Source: Aquitalea denitrificans | GTDB lineage: Bacteria > Pseudomonadota > Gammaproteobacteria > Burkholderiales > Chromobacteriaceae | NCBI RefSeq assembly: GCF_009856625.1 | Contig: NZ_CP047241.1 | Span: 2,914,001 to 2,978,000 of the forward strand | Direction: 5' to 3' | DNA: 64,000 nucleotides | Shown: piece by piece, positions 52,672 through 61,153 of the stretch | Numbering within the stretch: position 1 is the stretch's first letter | How the letters are laid out: every line of letters starts with the position of its first letter | Program-made: the position numbers and the translations under genes | The notes under the pieces: model-generated | Seen by the model: only the letters and a program-made list of their open reading frames with translations | Databases searched by the model: none | What the model was told of the DNA's origin: nothing

Positions 52672-53634
52672 TCAGGCGAAGATACTGAGTATCCCTCGTG
52701 CGGACTGGATGGCTGCCAGCGTGTCGTCTTCATCGTTGCCAGCGGCATTCTGGCGGCGGCCATTCTGGTTCTGGTTGAATTGCTGTTGCCGATTCCCGGA
52801 TTGTCCGCTGGAAACCTGTGCATCGGCAAGAGCTATACCACTGGAAGCCATCATGGAAACCAGTTTCGGCATGTTGTTTTCGATTATTTCTCGGGTTGCC
52901 GGTACGGCGGAGGTAAAAATCACCTGTGCCTGATCATTGCCATTCATTTTCAGTGTGACTTCCACCGGCCCCAATTGCGGCGGATTCACCTGGATGGTTG
53001 CCTTGTCCATCTTCATGCTGACCATGGACAGCACCTGATCGCCCAAGGCCTTGGACCAGTTGGGATCGGACATCGGCTGGGAAATGGTCAGGTTCTTGGC
53101 CTGGCTGGTCTGCTGTGCCGCCTGGGCTGCCTGGTTGGCTGCCTGGTTGGCACTGGCCAGCTGATCAGCATTGGGCGGCAAGAATTGCAGTGCCGCGGCA
53201 TCCTTGCCCGGCAATTCTTGCGCCTGCAAACCTGCAGGATGCTTCTGCGGCGCAGCAGCTTGCAGCAAAGGATCGATGGCGGTGTCCTTGATACCGGTAC
53301 TGACCACATCGGTTGTCACTGGCGTAGCCGTGGGCTTGTCCTGCACCGGCTGCACTTGCAAACCGGCCTGTAGCAGCGGCAATGCTGCCAGCAACATATT
53401 GGCACTGTTATCGGTAGATGCCGTGTTGTCCTCTGACATGGAATCCTTGTCCTGCTTGCCTTTGCCGGCACCGGAACCGGTATCCGCCTGTGTTGGCAAG
53501 GCCGTGCTCAGGCTGCCGATCTGCGCCCCCAACAAACTGGCAAACAAACCGCCGGCATCTTGCGTACCGGTATCCGCCTGTCCTGGCGGCATGGCTGTCT
53601 TGGCGCTGCTCGCCGGCATTACGGTAATTGTCAT
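52672..53634 (-). CDS. fliK: Flagellar hook-length control protein FliK
   Basis: 320 residues from ATG 53634 (AGGGG upstream); a longer frame upstream lies in the promoter. Long Ala/Gln/Gly/Pro-rich variable N-terminus and a conserved C-terminal domain (LGDQVLSMVSMKMDKATIQVNPPQLGPVEVTLKMNGNDQAQVIFTS). Measures hook length and triggers the switch from hook to filament export. Contains a 16-bp direct repeat 100 bp apart (53476 and 53576) giving QADTG twice. Preceded by a sigma-54 promoter. Confidence 0.93.
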   Translation of the reverse strand: MTITVMPASSAKTAMPPGQADTGTQDAGGLFASLLGAQIGSLSTALPTQADTGSGAGKGKQDKDSMSEDNTASTDNSANMLLAALPLLQAGLQVQPVQDKPTATPVTTDVVSTGIKDTAIDPLLQAAAPQKHPAGLQAQELPGKDAAALQFLPPNADQLASANQAANQAAQAAQQTSQAKNLTISQPMSDPNWSKALGDQVLSMVSMKMDKATIQVNPPQLGPVEVTLKMNGNDQAQVIFTSAVPATREIIENNMPKLVSMMASSGIALADAQVSSGQSGNRQQQFNQNQNGRRQNAAGNDEDDTLAAIQSARGILSIFA

Positions 53635-53669
53635 GGCCGAAACCCCTGGGGAAAGATGCAGACTTAGCA

Positions 53670-53684
53670 GCAATTTGCATGCCA
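53670..53684 (-). promoter_or_regulatory. Sigma-54 promoter of fliK
   Basis: Minus strand reads TGGCATG-N4-TTGC, matching TGGCACG-N4-TTGC with correct spacing and one mismatch. Predicted start is about 25 nt before the fliK ATG, leaving room for the AGGGG site. Fits the sigma-54 activator gene at the right edge. Confidence 0.8.
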
Positions 53685-53724
53685 GCAGATCGCCCCTCAG
53701 TTAACCATGCATCTGATTAATTTT

Positions 53725-53743
53725 ATTAATGCGAATCATTATC
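53725..53743 (+). promoter_or_regulatory. Fur box upstream of fbpA
   Basis: ATTAATGCGAATCATTATC matches the 19-bp Fur consensus at 15 of 19 positions. A TACAAT -10-like element (53752-53757) lies just downstream, so iron-dependent repression is expected. Confidence 0.75.
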
Positions 53744-53840
53744 TTTTGCATTACAATTGTAAAGAATCCTGCCAAAACCAGTGCCCAAACGCACCTGACT
53801 ACCGCAGTTCCCGTTGAATATCTGCAAGGAGCATACCCAG

Positions 53841-54854
53841 ATGTCCCGTCCGTCCGCACGCATCCTCACCACCGCCCTGCTGGTTTTCACCCTGTTCTCT
53901 GCCGCTGCCCATGCCGCCGCCAGCGCCGAAGGCATCGTGGTTTACAACGCCCAGCATGAAAGCCTGACCAAATCCTGGGTTGAAGGCTTTACCAAAGAAA
54001 CCGGCATCAAGGTAACCGTGCGCAATGGCAGCGACAGCGAAATGGGTAACCAGATCGTGCAGGAAGGGGCATCTTCCCCCGCCGACGTGTTCCTGACCGA
54101 GAACTCCCCGGCCATGGTACTGGTTGACAATGCCCGCCTGCTGGCACCGGTGGAAGCAAGCACGCTGGCTCAGGTCGATCCGGCCTTCCGCCCGGCACAG
54201 GGCAAGTGGGTAGGCATTGCCGCTCGCTCCACCGTATTTGTCTACAACAAGAACCGCGTGACACAGAAGGAATTGCCCAAATCCCTGCTGGATCTGGCCA
54301 AGCCGGAATGGAAGGGCCGCTGGGGTGCGGCCCCGGCCGGAGCCGACTTCCAGGCTATCGTCAGCGCCCTGCTAGAGCAGAAAGGCGAGGCAGTCACCCT
54401 GGGCTGGCTGAAAGCGATGAAAACCAATGCCCTGCCCTACAAGGGCAACAGCGTGGTGATGAAGGCGGTAAATGCCAGCCAGATCGATGGCGGCGTGATC
54501 TACCACTACTATTATTTCGGCGATCAGAACAAGACTGGTGAAAACAGCAAGAACACTGCCCTGCACTACTTCAAGCAACAGGACCCGGGGGCTTTTGTCA
54601 GCCTGTCTGGTGGTGGCGTACTAGCCTCCAGCAAGCATAAGGAAGAAGCGCAGGCTTTCCTGAAGTGGATTACCGGCAAGGGCGGGCAAACCATCCTGAA
54701 AACTGAAAACTCCTTCGAATACGCCGTGGGCCTGGGTACGCAATCCAACCCCAAGCTGGTGCCGCTGAAAAATCTGGACGCACCGAAAATCGATGCTTCG
54801 CGTCTCAACAGCCGCAAGACCGTCGAACTGATGACCCAGGCGGGCCTGCTGTAA
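53841..54854 (+). CDS. fbpA: Ferric-iron ABC transporter, periplasmic binding protein FbpA
   Basis: 337 residues from ATG 53841 (SD AAGGAG). Signal peptide ends near AAHAAAS. Mature protein starts EGIVVYNAQHESLTKSWVEGF; the iron-binding Tyr pair sits in IYHYYYFGDQ. Binds Fe3+ with synergistic anion in the periplasm. A Fur box precedes it, and permease and ATPase follow in a three-gene operon on the plus strand inside the flagellar cluster. Confidence 0.92.
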   Translation: MSRPSARILTTALLVFTLFSAAAHAAASAEGIVVYNAQHESLTKSWVEGFTKETGIKVTVRNGSDSEMGNQIVQEGASSPADVFLTENSPAMVLVDNARLLAPVEASTLAQVDPAFRPAQGKWVGIAARSTVFVYNKNRVTQKELPKSLLDLAKPEWKGRWGAAPAGADFQAIVSALLEQKGEAVTLGWLKAMKTNALPYKGNSVVMKAVNASQIDGGVIYHYYYFGDQNKTGENSKNTALHYFKQQDPGAFVSLSGGGVLASSKHKEEAQAFLKWITGKGGQTILKTENSFEYAVGLGTQSNPKLVPLKNLDAPKIDASRLNSRKTVELMTQAGLL

Positions 54855-54858
54855 AGCC

Positions 54859-56466
54859 ATGAGCACATCGCACTCTCCCGTTTCTGACGGGCAGTTGCCG
54901 ACAACAAGCAACACCATCCTGCCCGCTGGCCTGCGCCTGCCGGGCAGGCAGTTGCCGGCCTGGCTGCAGGCCAGCTCGCTGCTGGTTTCCGTGCTGGCAC
55001 TGTTGCCACTGGCCTTCATCATCGCCGTTTCGCTGCAAACCGGCTGGGATAACGTTGTCCAGCTGGTTTTCCGGCCACGCGTCGGCGAGTTGCTGCTTAA
55101 CACTAGCATGCTGATGCTGATTACTGTGCCGCTATGTGTGGCTGTGGGCATCGCCATGGCCTGGCTGACCGAACGCAGCAATCTGCCGGGGCGGCGCATC
55201 TGGTCGGTGCTGGCCATCACTCCGCTGGCGGTGCCTGCCTTTGTCCACAGTTATGCCTGGATCAGCCTGCTACCCGCCTTTAACGGACTGAGTGCGGCGG
55301 TATTGCTATCGGTAATAGCCTATTTCCCGTTTATCTACCTTCCCGCCTCGGCGGCCCTGCGCCGCATGGATCCGGCTCTGGAAGACAGCGCTGCTTCGCT
55401 GGGGCTGAGCCCCTGGGCTGTATTCCGTCGGGTAACCATGCCGCAACTCAAGCTGGCGATATGGGGAGGTACCTTGCTGGTCAGCCTGCACCTGCTGGCC
55501 GAATACGGCCTGTACGCCATGCTGCGCTTCGATACCTTCACCACCGCCATCTTCGACCAGTTCCAGTCCAGTTTTAATGGCCCGGCAGCCAATATGCTGG
55601 CCGGCGTACTGGCGCTGTGCTGTCTGGCGCTACTGTGGCTGGAGGCGGGTACACGCGGTAATGCCCGCTATGCAAGACTGGGGACCGGCTCGGCTCGCAA
55701 CAGCGCGCCAGTACGCCTGGGATGGCGCTGGACCCTGCCCGCGCTGCTGCTATGCCTGCTGAGTGCAGCCCTGACGCTGGGCGTACCGCTGATCACTCTG
55801 GGCCACTGGCTATGGGAAGGCGGTTTGGCCGCATGGAATAACGACAGCCTGTGGCCGGCATTGCAGCAGACCATGCTGTTCGGGGCGCTGGGAGCGGTAC
55901 TGACCGTGCTGGCAGCCATTCCACTGGCATGGCTGTCTATCCGCGCGCCCAGCAAGCTGCAAAGGCTGCAGGAAGGTTGCAACTACATCACCAGCGCCTT
56001 GCCTGGCATTGTTACGGCGCTGGCGCTGGTCACCATCACCATCAACTTTGCCCGCCCGCTGTACCAGACCGTATTCACCATCCTGCTGGCTTATCTGCTG
56101 ATGTTCCTGCCCCGGGCACTGGTCAGCCTGCGCGCCGGCATTGCCCAGGCCCCCACCGAGCTGGAAAATGCCGCCCGCAGCCTGGGCAGCACCCCCAGCC
56201 AGGCACTATGGCGGGTAACACTGCGCCTGGCCGCCCCCGGCGCGGCAGCCGGCATGGCAATGGTGTTTCTGGCCATCAGCAACGAGCTGACCGCCACCCT
56301 GCTGCTGGCCCCTAATGGCACGCGCACGCTGGCAACCGGCTTCTGGGCCATGACCAGCGAAATCGACTACATCATGGCGGCACCTTATGCGCTGCTGATG
56401 GTGCTGCTATCGCTGCCACTGACCTGGCTTTTGCATGATCATTCCAAACGGAGTGCCGGACGATGA
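54859..56466 (+). CDS. fbpB: Ferric-iron ABC transporter permease FbpB
   Basis: 535 residues with two fused permease halves, each with an EAA loop (DSAASLGLSPWAVFRRVTMPQL and NAARSLGSTPSQALWRVTLRLAAPG). About 12 membrane segments. The gene starts 4 nt after fbpA and overlaps fbpC by 4 bp. Typical of the FbpB/SfuB family. Confidence 0.92.
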   Translation: MSTSHSPVSDGQLPTTSNTILPAGLRLPGRQLPAWLQASSLLVSVLALLPLAFIIAVSLQTGWDNVVQLVFRPRVGELLLNTSMLMLITVPLCVAVGIAMAWLTERSNLPGRRIWSVLAITPLAVPAFVHSYAWISLLPAFNGLSAAVLLSVIAYFPFIYLPASAALRRMDPALEDSAASLGLSPWAVFRRVTMPQLKLAIWGGTLLVSLHLLAEYGLYAMLRFDTFTTAIFDQFQSSFNGPAANMLAGVLALCCLALLWLEAGTRGNARYARLGTGSARNSAPVRLGWRWTLPALLLCLLSAALTLGVPLITLGHWLWEGGLAAWNNDSLWPALQQTMLFGALGAVLTVLAAIPLAWLSIRAPSKLQRLQEGCNYITSALPGIVTALALVTITINFARPLYQTVFTILLAYLLMFLPRALVSLRAGIAQAPTELENAARSLGSTPSQALWRVTLRLAAPGAAAGMAMVFLAISNELTATLLLAPNGTRTLATGFWAMTSEIDYIMAAPYALLMVLLSLPLTWLLHDHSKRSAGR

Positions 56467-57503
56467 CTTCCCTGCACCTGCAACACCTGAGCAAACACTA
56501 CGGCACCACACAGGCGGTACAGGATGTATCCCTGAGCTGCACGGCAGCCAGCCGCGTGGCCATTGTCGGCCCTTCCGGCTCGGGCAAGACCACCCTGCTG
56601 CGCATGATTGCCGGCTTCGAACATCCCGACCAGGGCAGCATCAGCCTGAACGGCAAGACTTTTGCCGCTGACGGACGCATCCTGCCTGCTCACCTGCGTG
56701 GCATTGGCTACGTGGCGCAAGATGGCGCACTGTTTCCCCATCTGACGGTGGCCGATAATATCGGCTTTGGGCTGACACTCAAGGGACAAGAACGCACCCG
56801 GCGCATTGCCGAGCTGGTGGAAATGGTGGCGCTGGATGCAACCATGCTGTCGCGCTGGCCACACGAGCTGTCCGGGGGCCAGCAACAACGCATCGCCCTG
56901 GCCCGAGCCCTGGCGCAGCAACCGCAACTGATGCTGCTGGATGAGCCTTTCTCGGCACTGGATACCGGGCTGCGCGCCGCCATGCGCAAAATGGTGGCCA
57001 AGTTGCTGGGCGAGGCTGGCATCACCGCCATTCTGGTGACGCACGATCAGGCCGAAGCACTGTCCTTTGCCGACCAACTGGCCGTCATGCGTCAGGGCCG
57101 GCTGGTTCAGGCCGGTAGCCCGCAGCAGCTGTACAGCCAGCCGGTGGATGAGGCCACGGCGCTGTTTCTGGGAGAGGCCGTCATTCTGCCCGCCCACATC
57201 CATGCCGGCAGGGCAAGCTGCGCACTGGGCCGAGTCGTGGTCGATAATACCCAGTTCAGCGGCGACGCACGCATCATGCTGCGCCCGGAACAACTGACCC
57301 TGCTGCCTGACAACAGTCCGGAACTGACGGCGCAGGCCCGGGTGGTGGAATGTGATTTTGGCGGACATGACAGTCTGTTGAGCCTGCAACTGCCGGGAGT
57401 GGACAAACTACTGCAATTGCGTACCAGCAGTTGGGCGCTGCCCGCGCATGGCACTACGGTGGGACTGGCGATCCAGGGACGGGCGCACCTGCTGTCAGCC
57501 TGA
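56463..57503 (+). CDS. fbpC: Ferric-iron ABC transporter ATP-binding protein FbpC
   Basis: 346 residues. Walker A GPSGSGKTT (36-44), signature LSGGQQQRIALARAL, Walker B LMLLDEPFSALD, switch His in LVTHDQAEALSFAD, then a C-terminal TOBE-like regulatory domain (ARIMLRPEQLTLLP). Ends 22 nt from the convergent fliJ stop. Confidence 0.93.
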   Translation: MTSLHLQHLSKHYGTTQAVQDVSLSCTAASRVAIVGPSGSGKTTLLRMIAGFEHPDQGSISLNGKTFAADGRILPAHLRGIGYVAQDGALFPHLTVADNIGFGLTLKGQERTRRIAELVEMVALDATMLSRWPHELSGGQQQRIALARALAQQPQLMLLDEPFSALDTGLRAAMRKMVAKLLGEAGITAILVTHDQAEALSFADQLAVMRQGRLVQAGSPQQLYSQPVDEATALFLGEAVILPAHIHAGRASCALGRVVVDNTQFSGDARIMLRPEQLTLLPDNSPELTAQARVVECDFGGHDSLLSLQLPGVDKLLQLRTSSWALPAHGTTVGLAIQGRAHLLSA

Positions 57504-57525
57504 GTCCGATGTCAGACCAGGACGG

Positions 57526-57975
57526 CTAATCGTCGCCGTGGGTCTGATCCCAGAAGCGACGGGTGGCAAATTCATCCGTCGTTTTCTGTTCGCGGCGTGC
57601 CTGAGCCAGCTGTTCGCGCTCGTGCTCGCGTTCCAGCAGCTTCTCATAAGCCTTGAGCTTCTTGTGCTCGTTACGCCAGGCCTGGCGCTCCATGATGAAG
57701 CGTTGCTTGGCAAACTCGGCATCACCTTGCTGGATGCGCACGGCCTCGTCCAGCCGGCCAAGGAATTTCTGGAAATCCTGCCACTGGGCAATACTCATCC
57801 CCTTCATACCGCCGGAAGTCAGCCGTTCGCGGTATTCACCACGGAAATTTTCCAGTTGCTCCTGCCGGCTCATCGCATCCAGCAGCTTGGCCTGCGCCTG
57901 GCGCATGCGCTCGGCTGCTGCCGCCTGCTTGTCCTCGGCCAGCTTGATCAAAAAGGTGTATTTGCTTTGCGCCAT
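57526..57975 (-). CDS. fliJ: Flagellar export chaperone FliJ
   Basis: 149 residues, almost wholly helical coiled coil rich in Lys, Glu, Gln and Arg (KYTFLIKLAEDKQAAAAERMRQAQAKLLDAMSRQEQLENF). Typical FliJ length. Interacts with the export ATPase FliI. Follows fliI by 11 nt. Confidence 0.93.
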   Translation of the reverse strand: MAQSKYTFLIKLAEDKQAAAAERMRQAQAKLLDAMSRQEQLENFRGEYRERLTSGGMKGMSIAQWQDFQKFLGRLDEAVRIQQGDAEFAKQRFIMERQAWRNEHKKLKAYEKLLEREHEREQLAQARREQKTTDEFATRRFWDQTHGDD

Positions 57976-57986
57976 GGCCTAAATGC

Positions 57987-59378
57987 CTATGCCAGCACAC
58001 TTTCCAGCTGCAGCTGGCTGGTGGTGTAGTCCTGCGATTCGTGCATGGGCTGGGTGAGGAAGCTGGTCATCTGCAGTTGGCGGCGCATGGCTTCGTCCAG
58101 CACCGGGTCCGACCCTGGCACGTAGGCACCGACGCTGATCAGGTCACGATTGCGCTGGTAGCGTGAGTACAGTTGCTTGAAATAGCGTGCCTGGTCCATC
58201 TGCTTGGATGGCACCACGTCCACCATCACGCGGCTGATCGACTGTTCGATATCGATGGCTGGATAGTGGCCGGCCTCGGCCAGCTCGCGCGACAGCACGA
58301 AGTGACCATCCAGAATGGCCCGCGCCGAGTCGGCAATCGGGTCCTGCTGGTCATCGCCTTCGGATAGAACGGTATAGAAACCGGTAATGGAGCCACCACC
58401 ATTGGCAGCATTGCCGGCACGTTCAATCAATTGCGGCAGGCGGGCAAACACCGAAGGCGGATAGCCCTTGGTGACCGGCGGTTCGCCAATGGCCAGTGCG
58501 ATTTCCCGCTGCGCCATCGCGTAACGGGTAACCGAATCCATCAGCAGCAGCACGTCCTTGCCCTGGGCGCGAAAGTACTCGGCCAGAGCGGTGGCGTAGG
58601 CGGCACCGTGCAGACGCATCAGCGGCGGCATGTCGGCGGGGGCCGCCACCACCACGGCACGGGCGATGCCCTCCTCGCCCAGAATGTTTTCGATGAAGTC
58701 CTTGACCTCGCGCCCCCGCTCGCCAATCAGCCCCACCACCACCACATCGGCACGGGTGAAGCGCGCCATCATGCCCAGCAATACCGACTTGCCGACACCG
58801 GATCCGGCAAACAGGCCCAGCCGCTGTCCACGCCCCACTGTCAGCAGACCGTTGATGGCGCGCACACCGACATCCAGCACCTGCTTGACCGGCGAGCGGT
58901 CCAGCGGGTTCATCGGCTGGCTGTGCAGAGGAAAATAGGCTTCGGGATGGATGGGCCCCTTGCCGTCCAGCGGACGGCCCAGCGAGTCGAGAATGCGCCC
59001 CAGCAGGCTTTCGCCCACCGGTACCTGGCGGCCTGCCGGGCCATTGACGCGGGCCGAGACGACATTCTGGCCATAACAAGGAGGATGGGATGGTGCCAAT
59101 GGCCGTACCGGCGTACCGGGCAGCAGGCCATGCACATTGGCCAGCGGCATCAGGAAAACCCTGTCGCCGGAAAAACCGACCACTTCAGCTTCCACCACAT
59201 GGTTGTCTGCCAGCTCCACCTGGCAAGCGCTGCCCACCGGCAGCTTGATGCCGGTGGCTTCCATCACCATGCCGGTTACCCGCAACAGGCGGCCACAGGG
59301 CTGCCACAGCGGTGCCTCCCGTGCCGCACGGGTACAGTCGCTCAGAAAATGACGCTGTCTATCAATCAGTGTGGTCAT
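57987..59378 (-). CDS. fliI: Flagellum-specific ATPase FliI
   Basis: 463 residues from ATG 59378, which overlaps the fliH end by 17 bp; the longer frame upstream lies inside fliH. Walker A LGLFAGSGVGKSVLL, Walker B LLLMDSVTRYAMAQREIALAIGEPP, F1-beta-like fold. Powers or primes export of flagellar substrates. Confidence 0.95.
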   Translation of the reverse strand: MTTLIDRQRHFLSDCTRAAREAPLWQPCGRLLRVTGMVMEATGIKLPVGSACQVELADNHVVEAEVVGFSGDRVFLMPLANVHGLLPGTPVRPLAPSHPPCYGQNVVSARVNGPAGRQVPVGESLLGRILDSLGRPLDGKGPIHPEAYFPLHSQPMNPLDRSPVKQVLDVGVRAINGLLTVGRGQRLGLFAGSGVGKSVLLGMMARFTRADVVVVGLIGERGREVKDFIENILGEEGIARAVVVAAPADMPPLMRLHGAAYATALAEYFRAQGKDVLLLMDSVTRYAMAQREIALAIGEPPVTKGYPPSVFARLPQLIERAGNAANGGGSITGFYTVLSEGDDQQDPIADSARAILDGHFVLSRELAEAGHYPAIDIEQSISRVMVDVVPSKQMDQARYFKQLYSRYQRNRDLISVGAYVPGSDPVLDEAMRRQLQMTSFLTQPMHESQDYTTSQLQLESVLA

Positions 59379-60180
59379 CGGATGTGGCTTCCAGCCCCAT
59401 GGCACTGCGCAGCGCTGCCACGCGCGCCGACAGGCGCAGATCCAGCTGCAAGGCAGCAGTATCGATGATGCAGCCACCGCGCTGGATGTGCGGATCTTCA
59501 ATCCACTGCCACTGGGTTTCCGGTGTTTCCTGCTGCAGGAACTGGCGCACGGCGTCCAGATCAGCCGGATTCACCCGCAAACGCGCCTGGCTCATGGTGG
59601 CGGGCAATTCATTCAGCACCTGGCGCAACTGGGCAATAATGGCGCTTTCACTTTGCAGCAATTGCTCTGCGGCCAGGCGCTCGGCCATCTGCACCGCCAA
59701 CGTCAGCAGGGAAGTAGCCAGTTCTTCTTCCACCCGTCCCAGTTCGCGGGCAAAACTGGCTGACATTTCCTGCAGCGGCGTCCACAGCTGGGCAAACTGC
59801 ACGGCAGCTTGATCATGTCCTTGCTGCAGTCCTTGTGCCAGACCTTCGGCATGGCCTGCCTGTACGCCTTCGTCGTAGCCGGTTTGCCAGGCTTCCTGAT
59901 GAATGGCTTCCAGTTCGGAAGCAGTGGGATAGCCGGATGCAGCTGCCGGTTCGACATCCGGTTCGATGGCTTCCTCTGCTGCTTCGGCAGACGCGGCCAA
60001 CTCGGCATCCGCCACCGTCGGTGCCTGCTCCAGGTGTCGGCGCAGAGCATCCAGCCCGGCCAGTTGGGTCGGGCTGAAACTGCCGTCGTTCTGGGTGAGC
60101 TCGGCCGGTATCCAGCTTTGCCAGCCATCCAGTTGCTCGCCCGGAATAATGGGATTATTCGACAAGGCCTTCGTCACCAC
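59362..60180 (-). CDS. fliH: Flagellar assembly protein FliH
   Basis: 272 residues from GTG 60180, which overlaps the end of fliG by 26 bp (a second GTG is at 60177). Acidic N-terminal half, then a Gly-repeat/helical region (AWQTGYDEGVQAGHAEGLAQGLQQGHDQAA) and a C-terminal domain that contacts FliI. Regulates FliI. Confidence 0.9.
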   Translation of the reverse strand: MVTKALSNNPIIPGEQLDGWQSWIPAELTQNDGSFSPTQLAGLDALRRHLEQAPTVADAELAASAEAAEEAIEPDVEPAAASGYPTASELEAIHQEAWQTGYDEGVQAGHAEGLAQGLQQGHDQAAVQFAQLWTPLQEMSASFARELGRVEEELATSLLTLAVQMAERLAAEQLLQSESAIIAQLRQVLNELPATMSQARLRVNPADLDAVRQFLQQETPETQWQWIEDPHIQRGGCIIDTAALQLDLRLSARVAALRSAMGLEATSDDHTD

Positions 60181-61153
60181 CCTTGCTGCCTAGCACGATC
60201 TGACCATCGTCGGCCAGCTTGCGGACCACCTTGAGGATTTCCTTCTGCTCGGCTTCCACTTCGGACAGTTTGACCGGTCCTTTGGATTCCAGATCGTCGC
60301 GCAGCATTTCGGCAGCACGCTGCGACATATTGCGGAAGATCTTGTCCTTGAGCTCGGCACTGGTGCCCTTGAGTGCCACCACCAGCGAGTCGGACTGCAC
60401 TTCGCGCAGAATGGTCTGAATGGAGCGATCGTCGATGTCGAGGATATTTTCGAACACGAACATCTTGTCCTGAATACGCTGCGCCAGTTCCGGGTCGTAT
60501 TCCCGAATGTAGTTGAGCGCAGAACCTTCCACATTGGAACCCATGAAGTTGAGGATTTCCGCAGTGAGACTGATACCGCCGGATGCGCTCTTCTTGATAC
60601 GGTCCGAACCGGACAACAGCTGGGTGAGCACATCGTTGAGCTCGCGCAGGGCTTGTGGCTGTACCCCTTCCAGGGTGGCGGTACGGATCAGCACCTCGTT
60701 GCGCAGCCGCTCCGGGAAGAAGGCCAGGATGGAGCTGGACAGGTCCGGCTCCAGATGCACCAGAATGGTGGCAATGATCTGCGGGTGTTCGTGGCGGATC
60801 AGATCGGCCGCGGAGGACGGGTCCATCCACTTCAGGCTTTCGATACCGCTGTGATCGTTGCCCTGCATGATCTTGTCCAGCAGGTTGGCCGCCTTGTCCG
60901 GACCCAGCGCTTCGATCAGCACATTGCGCAGGTATTCGTCGGAAGCGCCAATGCTGGCCCGTGCCGCACACTCCTCGCGGAACTTGCCGACAATATCGTC
61001 GATCTGGTCGTAGCTCAGATTATTGATGGCCGCCATGGCCAGCGAAATCTTCTGCACTTCCTTGGGGCCCAGGTACTTGAACACTTCCACCGCTTCGGCC
61101 TGCCCCAGGCTGAACAGCAGGACCGCACTGCGGTGAACGCCGTTATCACTCAT
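60155..61153 (-). CDS. fliG: Flagellar motor switch protein FliG
   Basis: 332 residues with FliG N, middle and C domains. Blocks HRSAVLLFSLGQAEAVEVFKYLGPKEVQKI, HEHPQIIATILVHLEP and the charged C-terminal helix VLREVQSDSLVVALKGTSAELKDKIFRNMSQRAAEML. C-ring torque subunit. Overlaps the fliF end by 8 bp. Confidence 0.96.
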   Translation of the reverse strand: MSDNGVHRSAVLLFSLGQAEAVEVFKYLGPKEVQKISLAMAAINNLSYDQIDDIVGKFREECAARASIGASDEYLRNVLIEALGPDKAANLLDKIMQGNDHSGIESLKWMDPSSAADLIRHEHPQIIATILVHLEPDLSSSILAFFPERLRNEVLIRTATLEGVQPQALRELNDVLTQLLSGSDRIKKSASGGISLTAEILNFMGSNVEGSALNYIREYDPELAQRIQDKMFVFENILDIDDRSIQTILREVQSDSLVVALKGTSAELKDKIFRNMSQRAAEMLRDDLESKGPVKLSEVEAEQKEILKVVRKLADDGQIVLGSKGGDEGLVE

